Below are positions 1 through 13,100 of a stretch of DNA of 64,000 bases, piece after piece. The notes beneath the pieces were generated by a model that saw only the letters and a list, made by a program, of their open reading frames with translations, was not told the DNA's origin and did not search any database. Position numbers and translations under genes: made by a program. The DNA is from Nymphalis io (lineage: Eukaryota; Arthropoda; Insecta; Lepidoptera; Nymphalidae), in contig NC_065907.1 of assembly GCF_905147045.1 (NCBI RefSeq), positions 6,696,001-6,760,000 of the forward strand, given 5' to 3'. How positions within the stretch are numbered: the stretch's first letter is position 1; each line of letters starts with the position of its first letter.

Positions 1-83
1 CGAGCGGACGGGAGACCTCAATGTTACTGGTACGATCCATTATACACGTGTTGATATTATAAATACCAACTTATACTTATATA

Positions 84-390
84 ATGTCCTCCAGAATGAT
101 CTCGGCCACGGCGGCCAATCTCAAGAGAGATTAGCCAACTGCACAGGACATATTGTAGTGCACAAGTGTGTGCACAAACACAGGTTCACTCTCTATTCCC
201 TAACTCTCATAATCCGATGGGACGACCGGAAATAGTTCAGGCGCAGGACCAACGGCTTTACGGACTTTCCGAGGCACGGGCGTGTACACACTTCCAACAT
301 CCAGACTCCGGGCTGCTATTGATAATTTTCGCCAGAAAACCGACCTGGGATTTGAGCCTTACATACCTTACTACTAGACCAACGAGCTAG
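84..390 (-). repeat. tRNA-headed SINE, family C (copy 1)
   Basis: Reads as the reverse complement of a sequence found again at 4961, 12455 and 27842. The tRNA-like head lies at the right end (ctagaccaacgag, the complement of the A-box-like CTCGTTGGTCTAG), and the body includes the tract about sequence-tagged 'cctgcgcctgaac' and 'ggccaatctcaagagag'. Any open frame across it is a by-product of the repeat. Confidence 0.75.
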
Positions 391-744
391 TCAATTATTA
401 ATTTAATTAATGTATGCCTGAATGTATGTTATTGGGAAATAGTCCAGGCTGTATATAAAAAGTTTCATAATATTATAAAATTGGATTACATCACCTTCAA
501 AATGTACTGTAATTAAAAAAAGGTGGGTTTTATTAGACAGTGGACATGTACGCTGTTTTAAATGTATTTTTTACACTATAATTAAAAATCATACCTGATG
601 ATCAAAATTTATACAGTGTAGTTACGTCAGAGTGGAATAGAGGACTTGGCTTTTCGATAAGCACATCAAATAACTACTTGGTATTGGAAAACACATCTGA
701 GGAGTGTTCGTATCAGGCAGGTGATCGAAAAAATTCTTCCAAAT

Positions 745-960
745 TTATTTTATTTTTATTTATTTATTTATTTTATTTTTGTTGGTGATCTAATCACCAA
801 CAAAGTACACACAGATACATGATAGCACACAGTTCCTCAATTACAGGTGATAACTGCACGAACAATAAGGCAACATATACTAATGTATAGCACAAAAAAA
901 AAACAAATAAAAGACGAATCAAAATTTCAAGTTACAAAACAAAAAAAAAACAATAAAATA
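745..960. repeat. A/T-rich low-complexity tract with a hairpin
   Basis: T-rich run (750-780), then the near-perfect palindrome gttggtgat-cta-atcaccaac at 781-801, then an A-rich stretch to 960. It looks like the tail or terminus of a transposon remnant, but I cannot assign a family. Confidence 0.4.
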
Positions 961-1101
961 AAAATAATATGGATAATTAAGTTTTACTTATTAATGGCAT
1001 TATGGATCTTCTAAATTGAAGTATATTGTTGGTAAATGTTTATCATGCAACTTACACCCAAAATGAGAGAGAGGAATGATGATGACTTTCGGAAATTTTA
1101 G

Positions 1102-4100
1102 ATCTCGGTCGAACTGCCAGCCATTACTACATAACGTGCGAGACGATGGAAGTCTTCAACTCCATGGTCCGGAAGTCGATGACACAGGGATACGTGCTCG
1201 AAATGTTGACGAGATGTTCAGATTTTCAACAACTAAAGGTACTTATTTTGATTTATACTATACTAATATTATAAATGCGAAAGTAACTTTTGTCTGCCTG
1301 CTATGCTTTCACGGGTGAACCTCTAAACCGATTTTGAGTGAAATTTAGTATGAAGCAAGCTTGAATCCCAATAAGGCGCTTTTCATATGTACGTCACAAT
1401 CTGGTCAAAATTTTTACTGATTGTAGAGCTTTGTGCAAGTTCGTCTGGGTAGGTGCCACCCACTCATCAGATATTCTACCGCAAAACAGCAGTACTCGGT
1501 ATTGTTGTGTTCTGGTTTGAAGGTTGAGTGAGCCAGTGTAATTACAGGCACAAGGGACATAACATCTTAGTTCCCAAGGTTGGTGGCGCATTGGTGATGT
1601 AAGCGATGGTTAACCATCAGGTGGCCTATTTACTCATCCGCCTTATTATTCTATAAAAAAAAATCACATATTAAAATAAGGATAATGAAAGAGTCTACAG
1701 AGTTCTTGTCGGTTCTTTTGTGGTAGCTTTATGTTCAATATAATGTTGTATCTTAATATTATATCATAATCAAAAGGGCTTAAGCATACGAGCCTACTTA
1801 AATAAATAATATGATAATTTAAATCGGTTTTTTTTTTTATACATACATTTTAATCATTAGGTTCGTAAAGAAGAATTATCAGAATTATGGAACCTCAAAG
1901 ACCAGTACTGTGAGTTGAGGATAGAAGACCCACCAGAGGATATACACTGGAAGATCAATATATTGCTCCAAACTTATTTGTCACGGGGACGAATCAATGG
2001 TTCTTCGTTACAATCTGACTTGAATTATATTAGTCAAGTAAGTATACTACGTATATTATTAAACAATAATACACCTAATGATGTATTACGATAAGTGATA
2101 AATTACATTGTAAGGAAATCGATCATGTGACATTATTGTAAAATACGGCCGTATAAATCGTTTAGCTTGGGTTCAGTTACGACACTGATTTCTCTCTTTC
2201 TGTTATATTGATTCTACATTTGAAAGAAGAAGACAGCATTGTTTAACTTATCAGCCTCTAATTAAATTACGGAGACAATTTGTATGCTTTGTCTTCTGTC
2301 CATTATGTAAATAATCTTATATCCTAAAAAAATATGACATATTTTAGAATGCTGTCCGAATAGTACGCGCCTTATTTGAAATAACTTTACGCAAAAACAA
2401 CGCGTACATGGCGGGACTCTACCTTAAAATGGCAAAAATGATGGAACTTCAAATATGGGACTTCTACAGTGATATGAGACAGTTCAACTGTTTCCCTAAT
2501 GAGATATTAAAACATATCGAGTACCCAATGCTGAAGCCAGACCAGATACGAGATATGGACTGGAAGGAGTTGGGTATGTTGGACTTAAATGTATTTTGAA
2601 ATATTATATCGAAAAACATAATAAAAATGTCTTTAAAATATCTAAATGTACCCATAATATATAAATCAAAACTTTGTAAAATACCGTTTTGCTAATGTTG
2701 AACTTTATTGCGGCAACCTCGTTGATAATTTTGTAATCAATAATACTACAATGTATTCCTATCTTAACTATCTAGACAATATTTTTTCTGGCAAACTTAC
2801 AGGCAAAAGAATAAGCTGAAGCGCGTTTAACATAATAATTTTAATAATATCAAATTTATTTTAATTGTTTTCATTTAAGGCTTTAAAGTCTTTGATAATT
2901 ATTATTGAGCCGGTGGTTTGGGATCAGATGGCCGTGTGTGAAAAATGTTCCAGGATATTATATATATATATTATTATATATATAAATATATATTTTAAAG
3001 TTCAAGACATATCTATGGTTACATTCTTATTTAAGGTGATCTTATACGCAATCCAAAAACAGCAAGACAGTTGAAAAAATGTGCCGACGAATTCCCTTTG
3101 CTGGAAATGGAAGCCAGCTTACATCCCATCACTAGGACCGTGCTACGAATTCGGCTGACTATTACGCCCAACTTCAAGTGAGCTATTTTACAACATATTC
3201 AAATACAATACAACTATTAACATATATATATCAAGTAACTTGGTGGTATGGCTTTGTGCTTGCTGGATACCACCCACTTATCAGATATTATACCGCTAAA
3301 CAGCAATGGTATTGTTGCGTTCTGGTTTGAAGGGTGAGTGAGCCAGTGTAACTACAGGTACAAGGGACATAACTTGTTTTATTATTAACATAAGGAATGG
3401 TTGTTATTTCTTACATAACTAATGTCTATGGGTGGTGGTCACGCCTTACCATCAGCACATTTTCCCATCTATCTACCCACAATACAATTAAAAAAGAAAA
3501 CAAATCAGATAAATTCATTATTCAAGTGCATTTCTGAATCATCATGTTACAATATTGAATTTCTACCGATAAGAGCCGACAAGAAATTATATATTAGAAT
3601 GGATGTTGGTATATCTGTTTGAGTTTTGAGGCAGTTTGACCGATTACCGATAAAGTTGGCACATACTATATGTATGTTTTTTTTAATATGGAGAAAGTTT
3701 TTTATGTAGCCAATCTATATGTAAGGATTTAATGAAAAAGTACAATGACAGTAGTACAGTTTCCGAAACAGCCTGTGAATGTCCCACTGCTGGGCGAAAG
3801 GCCTCCTCTCCTCTTTTTGAGGAGAAGGTTTTTTTTTTTTTGGAGCTTATTCCACCACGCTGCTCCAATGCGGGTTGGTAGAATTCACATGTGGCAGAAT
3901 TTCAGTGAAATTAGACACATGCAGGTTTCCTCACGATGTTTTCCTTCACATTTAAGCACGAGATGAATTAAAATAACAAATTAAGCACATGAAAATTAAG
4001 TGGTGCTTGCCCGGGTTTCAACCCATAATCGTCGTTTTTAAGATTCACGCGTTCTTACCATGGCTGGGCCATCTCGGCTTTAAGTGAAATGACGTAATAA

Positions 4101-7100
4101 TAAATTTTTTTTTCAGGTGGAACGACAAATATCACGGTAAAGCGCCCGAGGCGTTCTGGATTTGGGTCGAAGATCCTGATTCTGATATCATGTATTACCA
4201 CGAATACTTTCTGATTACGAAGAAACAGGTAACGATTCGCTGATTCTTGAAAATTATGAACATTAATTACTCAGTATTAAATAATCTATCGCATTTACAG
4301 TTATATTTCCTATATAGGAATCATTTTCTTTCATTATATAAAATTCTTGCAAATTATAAATAGATTTATCATTTATATTAATTGATGATGATAGAATGCC
4401 TGAAGATGCTATTTGGCATTGATGAAAACATGTATAACGGCCTTGCTATGAACTTTAGACTTTCTTTTGTCTCTCTCTGTCATCGCTAATTTGACATTCG
4501 AAAGAAAAAGACAAAACATTTTATAACTATAAAAATGCTATTATTATTTTTTTGTAAGTGAATTAGTTTAATTTTTTAGATCTTTCCTTGTATATATCTT
4601 GTCTTGTATTTTATTTATATATTTTAATGTATATCACATGAAAATAGTACAGAAAAATACCTTATTATTGTGTAGTAAAAGGGGCGGCCTTATGCATAAA
4701 TTTCTTACAGCCCAATCGAAATAGAATTATCAAACAAATATCTACATAGTAATATCTAAACACAATATACATATATAATACAAATAAAATATATATTATA
4801 TATCTATATTAATTGTGTTACAGGTGATAACAAGAGAACCTCAGGAGTTGGTGATAACCATACCAATATCAGAACCTCTACCCCCACAGTACTACATCAG
4901 AGCGACTTCAGAAAGGTATTTTATTAAAACAATATATAAATTAAATGACTCGTTGACTATCTCGTTGGTCTAGTGGCAGACTCGGAGGTATTGGGTTCAA
5001 TAAAAAGTTATTGGGTTTTTCTGTCAGAAAATTCTCAGTAGCAGCCCGGTATCTGGAAATTGGAAGTGTGTACCCTCCCGTGCCTAGAAAGCACGTAAAG
5101 CCGTTGGTCCTGCGCCTGAACTCTTTCCGGTCGTGTCGGATTGCCGTCCCATCGGATTATGAGAGTGAGGGACGAGAGATCGCGCCTGTGTTTGCGCCCA
5201 CACTTGTGCATATAATATCTCCTGCGTAGTTGGCTAATCTCTCTTGAGATTGGCCACCGTGGCCGAAATCGGTGTGGATGATTATTATTATTATATAAAT
5301 TAAAAATACTTTATTCAAGTAGGTCTCTTCCACCCTTCAATCTATACTTTCCAAGATTTCATTTAATTAAAGGTTACCACTTTGGAATATAGTTTGTACC
5401 GATAACAACCGGCTTCAATCTCAGTAGTAAGTCTCTTTCACCAATTAGATTAAATGTTTATAAATCCTGCTTGAAAATCAATGAGTACCAACTCCCAATC
5501 ATTTTTATAATCTGTATATTTTTTATTGAGAAATAACTTTGGCAATTTCAGTAAGACAATGTTTTTTTTTTTTAATAGATGGGTAGGGTCGGAAAGTGTG
5601 CTGCCTCTTACATTCCAACACCTCATTCTTCCGGAAACACATCCTCCACACACAGGTATGTATAACAATGCAACATTGTATTAACTGACTATATGACGAG
5701 GCGTAAAGAGGCATCTTGTGGGCCGGCTAGTGCAGAATATTCTTCCCGTCTGTACTGGCCGTCGTCGCGTTTGGACTCCACTACCACTTACCATCAGGTG
5801 GAGTGGAGTCATTTGCTTTCCCGATTTACATAAAAAAGACATAATAATAAATATAAAATGTTATCTGTTATTGAGATATATTAGCTTTTGTGACTTTTTA
5901 TTTTTTTAAGTAAAGTTTACTCCGTGTATCATTTGTGTGTAATAAAGAGAAAACGAAGTTATCGTTGAGACAAAACGTATTACATTTCTACTGTATTGAG
6001 CACTATAATGAGACTTTGTCAAAGTCAAATTCACCTCATGACGTACCTACGTCGTTACACGTATTTACGACTTACCGAGGAGAGCAGGACCCCCAGGAGA
6101 AGCCGAGATGGCCTAGTGATTAGAACGCGTGAATCTTAACCGATGACGTGGGTTCAAGCCCGGGCAAGCACCACTGAATTTTCATGTGCTTAATTTGTGT
6201 TTATAATTCATCTCGTGCTTAACGGTGAAAGAAAATATCGTAAGGAAACCTGCATGTGTCTAATTTCATTGAAATTATGCCACATGTGTATTCTACCAAC
6301 CCGCATTGGAGCAGCGTGGTGGAATAAGCTAAGAGGAAAGGAGGCCTTTAGCCCAGCAGTGGGATATTAACAGGCTGTTACTATTTACTGTTTACTATAA
6401 TGACTTTACAGACTATGTTTTATTGACAAAATTGAGTTATAAACCATGATATCGGAATCGCCTTACAAATTACCACCACTAGAATAACGAAGCTATTATA
6501 ATACTATTTTCCACCCGCGTGCGTGTAAGAGGAGTGTCTGCGCACTAGTAATAATATTAGTCATTTATAATTTTGTTTTAATCTGTAAAGTACAAGTTTT
6601 GTTTTCATTATTCATATTGTATATGACTATATTTACATGACATCCATACCTTCTCCTCAAAAAGGGAGAGGAGGCCTGAGCTCAGAAGTGGAACATTCTC
6701 AGGCTGTTATTGTATATTTACATTATATGTTCTTCAAAGAGTATATAAAAAAAATAAAAAATCTATTGGCTTATCTTAATTATTATAAAATATTTTTTCA
6801 GATTTACTCGAACTCCAGCCCCTTCCAGTGACAGCACTAAACAATCCATCGTATGAAATGCTCTACAATTTTAGTCATTTCAATCCGATCCAGACGCAAA
6901 TATTCCACTGTCTATACCACACGGACAATAACGTGCTATTGGGAGCTCCCACTGGCTCGGGGAAGACCATTGTCGCTGAAGTGGCCATGTTCAGGGTTTT
7001 CAATCAGTATCCAGGCTGTAAGGTATGATGGACTTTTTATCTTCCTTAGATTGAGCATTGTTTGCTGAATGCAAGGCTGTATTACAAAGACGCTAATGTT

Positions 7101-10100
7101 AAACTTATATACAAAGCAATTATTATTATTATTAAATTGTATTAAATTAAAATATAACTACGAATCAGATGCAATATAAAGCTCCCTTGTGTTTGTTGTT
7201 CTTTCTTTTATAACACCGTAATAACTGGGACTTTACACAAAACTGTTAACATATGTTGCGTAATAGGATTCCCCTTACCAATCATTAGTTAAATAAGATA
7301 TTGCTGGTTAATAATAATAATTTACTGTTTATTTTATTCTCTCCCCATGGCAATCGAAATAAGCTTTTTCTGGTGGTAGAGCTTCGTGCAAGCTCGTCTG
7401 GGTAGGTACCACCCACTCATCAGATATTCTACCGCAAAACAGCAGTACTTGATATTGTTGTGTTCCGGTTTGAAGGATGAGTGAGCCAGTGTATTTACAG
7501 GCACAAAGGACATAACATCTTAGTTTTCAAGGTTGGTGGCGCATTGGTGATGTAAGCGTTTCTTACAATGCTAATGTCTATGGGCGTTGGTGACCACTTA
7601 CCATCAGGTGGCCCATATACTATTCGCCTTCCTATTCTATAAAAAAAAGCTGAAATATATTATATTAAAAAAATACATATACACATATTATACCGATATT
7701 GAATTTATCGGAGAGAAATAGTCGCCGACATAAAATTATAATTATATAATATTATTCTTCAGGTTGTGTACATAGCACCTCTAAAAGCTCTCGTGAAAGA
7801 ACGTATCAAGGATTGGAAAGTGAGATTAGAAGAAAGACTTGGCAAGAAAGTTGTAGAGTTAACAGGTAAGGATTAAATGTTTATTTATTATTTACTTACT
7901 AAGTGGTACGTGTTAAAATTTGCGTCACGATCGCTCAAAACAAATCTTATAGATGACTCGATGTCAACAAAAATATCATTAATTAAATACTCTTACGACA
8001 TTATTCTATTTTATTCGAGTAGGTTTTTGAGAGCACTTTCAAATCGTCATTTTACAAGATTAATAGATATTAGACTTAAAGCTCCCATTCCTACTGGTGG
8101 TAGGGCTTTGTGCAAGCTCGTCTGGGTAGGGACCACCCACTCATCAGATATTCTACCGCAAAACAGCAGTACTTGATATTGTCGTGTTCCGGTTTGATGG
8201 GTGAGTAAGCCAGTGTAGTTACAGGCATAAAGGACAATAACATATTAGTTCCCAAGATTGGTGGCGCATTGGCTGTGTAAGCGATGATTAACATTTCTTA
8301 CAATGCCAATGTTTATGGGCGTTGCTGACCACTTACCATCAGTAGATTTTACCGAAAAAAACCGGCAAGAAACTCTATAATGACTTTTATCGATAAAGGA
8401 TCTCATTAAAAATACTATTCAATATTGCATTTTATACTTAATTTATCAATTTCGTACGACACTGAAATATTAGTAAAATATTTTAATAATATTTTAGGTG
8501 ATGTATCGCCCGATATACGAGCCATAAGAAATTCCCACGTGATAGTCACAACTCCTGAGAAATGGGACGGCATCAGTCGATCGTGGCAGACACGGAACTA
8601 TGTGAGGGATGTTGCGCTGATCGTTATAGACGAGATACATTTACTGGGGGAGGATAGAGGACCAGTTTTGGAAGTCATTGTGTCCAGGTAATTTAAGCTT
8701 TAACTTTTTTTTTAAGTTAGACTGTGTTAGTTTATTAAATTTAGTTTTCCTTAAAACATATTTTATACTAATTAGAACAATATTTGGTGTCATTCTTAAG
8801 TATGCTTTTATTATCCAATTTTAATTGTTTTTGTACTTTAAAATTATTAGTATAATTAAATTATAATTATACTAATAATTTATGTATTTATTTAATTCTT
8901 GATTTCCAGAACAAATTTCATCGAATCGCACACGTCGCGTCGTCTTCGCATAATCGGCCTGTCGACTGCTCTCGCGAACGCTAAGGATCTCGCTAATTGG
9001 TTGAACATCAGCGATATGGGATTGTACAATTTCAGGCCCTCAGTTCGGCCTGTTCCTTTGGAGGTATTATTATCACTAATGTTTGATAGTACTCGTAATG
9101 ACAAAACATCCAATTTTTTTTTTGCTTCTCTTTATACATATGAAGCATATATTTTAAAATTTGATTGTAAAGAACTAATATTTCTATAATTTCGATAATT
9201 ATCTCCATATATACTATCCCTTTATGGACTTATTCTCCATACTCATACATATTTTTTGTAAATAATGTGGTACGTTGTAAAATCACAACTTCGAGAAGGT
9301 CTAGACGGATGACATGTTAGTCGCTCGTCTGTGCAACGTTAGTATGAGCGTGAACACATCCCCGCCCGCAGGTGCACATCTCGGGCCACCCGGGGCGGCA
9401 CTACTGCCCGCGCATGCTGTCCATGAACAAGCCGACGTTCGCCGCCATCCGCGCGCACTCGCCCAGGGCGCCCGCGCTCGTGTTCGTGTCCAGTCGCCGC
9501 CAGACGCGGTGAGGCCTCGCTCGGCTCGTGTATTACAGGCCACCGCATTATAATATTTATGTTACAGTGTGTATGTGTGTGCGTGTACGTACGTGAATGT
9601 GCCTGTACGCACGTGACTGTGCGTGCGCGTGTGCTTCAGACACTTTTAAAAAATAATTTTAAACAATAATACCGCAGACGTTTTTCATGTTTTTTTTTAT
9701 GTATTTTCGCATATATAATAAACTTTGAAACAAATTTATACTTCTTAATTAAATACATTGTGTAAGCTTGCCTACAAAAGAACAGCAGCTTACTACGAAA
9801 AAAATTTCATGCCAGACCAATAAAAATGCATGTTTTTTAATCATACACTGATTTAAAAACAAATTAATCAATCAGTTACAAGTTATATACGTTCGTAATT
9901 TATTTTTACAGATTAACAGCTTTGGACTTGATAGCGTATTTGGCCGCAGAAGACAATCCGAAACAATGGCTCCACATGCAAGAAGCAGAGATGGAACAAA
10001 TCCTATCGAATATTCGAGAGTCGAACCTCAAACTTACCTTAGCGTTCGGTATCGGAATCCATCACGCTGGTCTTCATGAGAAAGATCGGACGACGGTAGA

Positions 10101-13100
10101 AGAATTGTTCATCAATCAAAAAATACAGGTATCAATTATTATTGTAATATGTGAGAGAACGACTTGGAAAATAAATATTAAAGCCAGTTTACGTGTTTTT
10201 TCGAATTGATAGAACCTTTTAGCCGAAATGGCCTCGAAACAGGTGTGCGAATACAAAACTAGCGTATGTGAAAATGGGATTCATGCTTTATATAATGTCA
10301 TCTTATGCCTAAGACACAGTTAGTGCTTTCATAGCATAGGATATTGTCTACATAAAATAAAGCTTTGTTCCTTGTGTGTGTAATATGAGGTCCAAAAGTT
10401 AGCTTGTGTTCAAGTATGACCGGATACTTGGCTTGGTTTTGCCAAGAGATGGCCCAGCCCTACCGAATAGGGTTATTGACCACGAATAGTATTGAATCTA
10501 CCGCTACCCCGATTTTTTTATATATATTTGTATATTAAGCATATTATTGCCGAATGAGAACTACAAAACAACTATACAAAAATAAAGAGTTAAAGAATCT
10601 ATATTACTTATATATTTTTTGGATTTTTTTTAAACAAAATGTTGAAACATTTACTTTAAAGTTTTCTCTGAATTCAAACAGGTGCTTATCTGCACAGCGA
10701 CATTAGCTTGGGGGGTCAACTTCCCCGCACATTTAGTTGTCATCAAAGGCACGGAATACTTCGACGGGAAGCAGAAGAGATATGTTGATATGCCCATCAC
10801 CGATGTGCTGCAAATGATGGGAAGAGCTGGTCGACCACAGGTGATATATTCCTCCAAAAGTTCGCATACATTTTCTTTATAGATAATGCATACTTTATTA
10901 TCTGTGTTAGTGAATGTTTTTTTTTTATTAAAAAAAAAACAGATTATAATAATAGATAATTATAAGTAAGATATGCCTCAGTTCGTTTAAAATGTTTTTT
11001 TTTTTATTGTTGAAAAGTCGTCTTCTATTTTTAAATGGTAATCGAGCGAGTATCATAGTTACACAAAAGAAAAACCTAACAATAGTACTTAAAAACTCAA
11101 GATTCAATACCATGAATATAAAAATGGGAAACATAATCATATAAATCAACTAAAGTTTTAAATCATTAATCAAATGTAATTCTTTTTACCAGTACGATAA
11201 TGAAGGGGTTGCAGTGGTATTGGTTCACGATCAGAAGAAGAATTTCTACAAGAAGTTCCTCTACGAGCCGTTCCCTGTCGAATCCAGCTTACTAGAAGTC
11301 TTAGCTGATCACTTGAATGCTGAAATCGTCGCTGGTAATGTTATATTGCATTTTTTTTTATTCATTTTATATTATTTATAATTTTTTTTTGTATTTAAAT
11401 TTCCTCATCTAACTTAATAGAAACATGTTTGTTCTCTATGCGTTTCTGAAATAACGATTCATCCATTGCTCTTGAACTGATGACTGGTGAGGTGTACTGC
11501 GAACGCCTTCGAAACGGCTCAAAAAAACAAAATATTTGTTTGTATGTTTCATAAAAACTTTCTATGTCGACCCGTGTGAAACCAGGAGATATAATAATAA
11601 TATTAATATTTAAGGATTGCAACAAAAACAAAAAAAAAGGCGAGATGGCCCAGTGGTAAGAACTCGTGAATCATAACCGATGATCGTGGGTTCAAACCCG
11701 GGCAAGCATCACTGAAATTTCATGTGCTTAATTTGTGATTACAATTCATCTCGTGCTTTACGGTGAAGGAAAACATCGTGAGGAAACCTGCATGTGTCTA
11801 ATTTCTCTGAAATTCTGCCACATGTATATTCCACCAACCCGCATTGGAGCAGCGTGGTATAAGCTCCAAACCTTCTCCTTAAAAAGAGGAAAGGAGGCCT
11901 TTAGCCCAACAGTGGGACATTCACAGGCTGTTACGGTACGGTATTGCAACACTTATGGATATTATAATTTCAGGTACGGTTCAAACTAAACAAGACATTC
12001 TCGACTATCTGACGTGGACGTATTTCTTCCGTCGTTTGCTGAAGAATCCCTCATACTACAACCTCGAGAGCTTGGAAGCACAAGATATTAACTACTATTT
12101 ATCGAATTTGGTGCAAACATCGCTGGACGCACTCATCAATGCCAATTGTGTGGAAATTGAGGAGGTAAATACTATATCTACGTTCACAATATAAATGTCC
12201 ACTGTTGGACAAAAACTTACACTAATTATTGCCCCTCCAACCAGGGCTGTGCCTTCTGTCTCCGGTTATCATCTATCTTCTTTTGGTCAACCTGATGCGT
12301 GTTCCTGGTGTGTGTTTCCATTGCCGCTTGCTTCGAATTCGTTTATCTACGGATTTAATAATTATGAACTTTTAAATAACCAATTATATATATAAAGAAT
12401 ATGCTGGAGTATAATTGTAGTCTTTGATGAAATATTTTACTTATTTTATCACTTTCGGTCCGAGGTCCTGGGTTCGAATCCCGGATTGGGCCAATAAAAA
12501 GTTATTGTGGTTTTTCTGTCAAGTAACTCCCAGTAGCATCACGAAGTTTGGAATATGTCAGTGTTAACCTTTTTGTGCCTCGGTCACTCTCAACGGTTTT
12601 TGGTGGTGTCGGTTTGCCGCCCCATCAGTACTATAATCAGCCACCCATCCCATCTGCGCCTGTGCAATTGGCTACTCCTTTAAGAAGCCGTAGTTCGTAG
12701 AAGGTGCCGTGACCGAAACAGGTCATGAGTACATGATATCTCACTGGTGGTAGAGCTCTGTGCAAGCTCATCTGGGTAGGTACCACCCACTCATCAGATA
12801 TTCTACCGCAAAACAGCAGTACTTGGTATTGTTGTGTTCCGGTTTGAAGGGTGAGTAAGCCAGTGTAATTACAGGCACAAGGGACATAACATCTTAGTTC
12901 CCAAGGTTGGTGGCGCATTGGTGATGTAAGCGATGGTTAACATTTCTTACAATGCCAATGTCTATGGGCGTTGGTGACCACTTATCATCATGTGGCCCAT
13001 ATGCTCGTCCGCCTTCCTATTCTATAAATAATTTCCACCAACCCGCATTGGAGCAGCGTGGTGGAATAAGCTCCAAACCTTCTAATCAAAAAGAGGAGAG

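Noticed and set aside
1394..1591. A recurring ~60-residue open frame (MRHQPWEL...LLFCGRISDEW) at 1394, 12637, 14498, 16610 and 57437
   Set aside because: It appears only within family B copies and on whichever strand the repeat lies. It is a by-product of the repeat sequence, with no start context or codon bias.
9301..9553. Overlapping frames of 70-80 codons on both strands around the GC-rich ASCC3 exon
   Set aside because: High GC removes stop codons in all frames. Only the ASCC3 frame is conserved and properly spliced.
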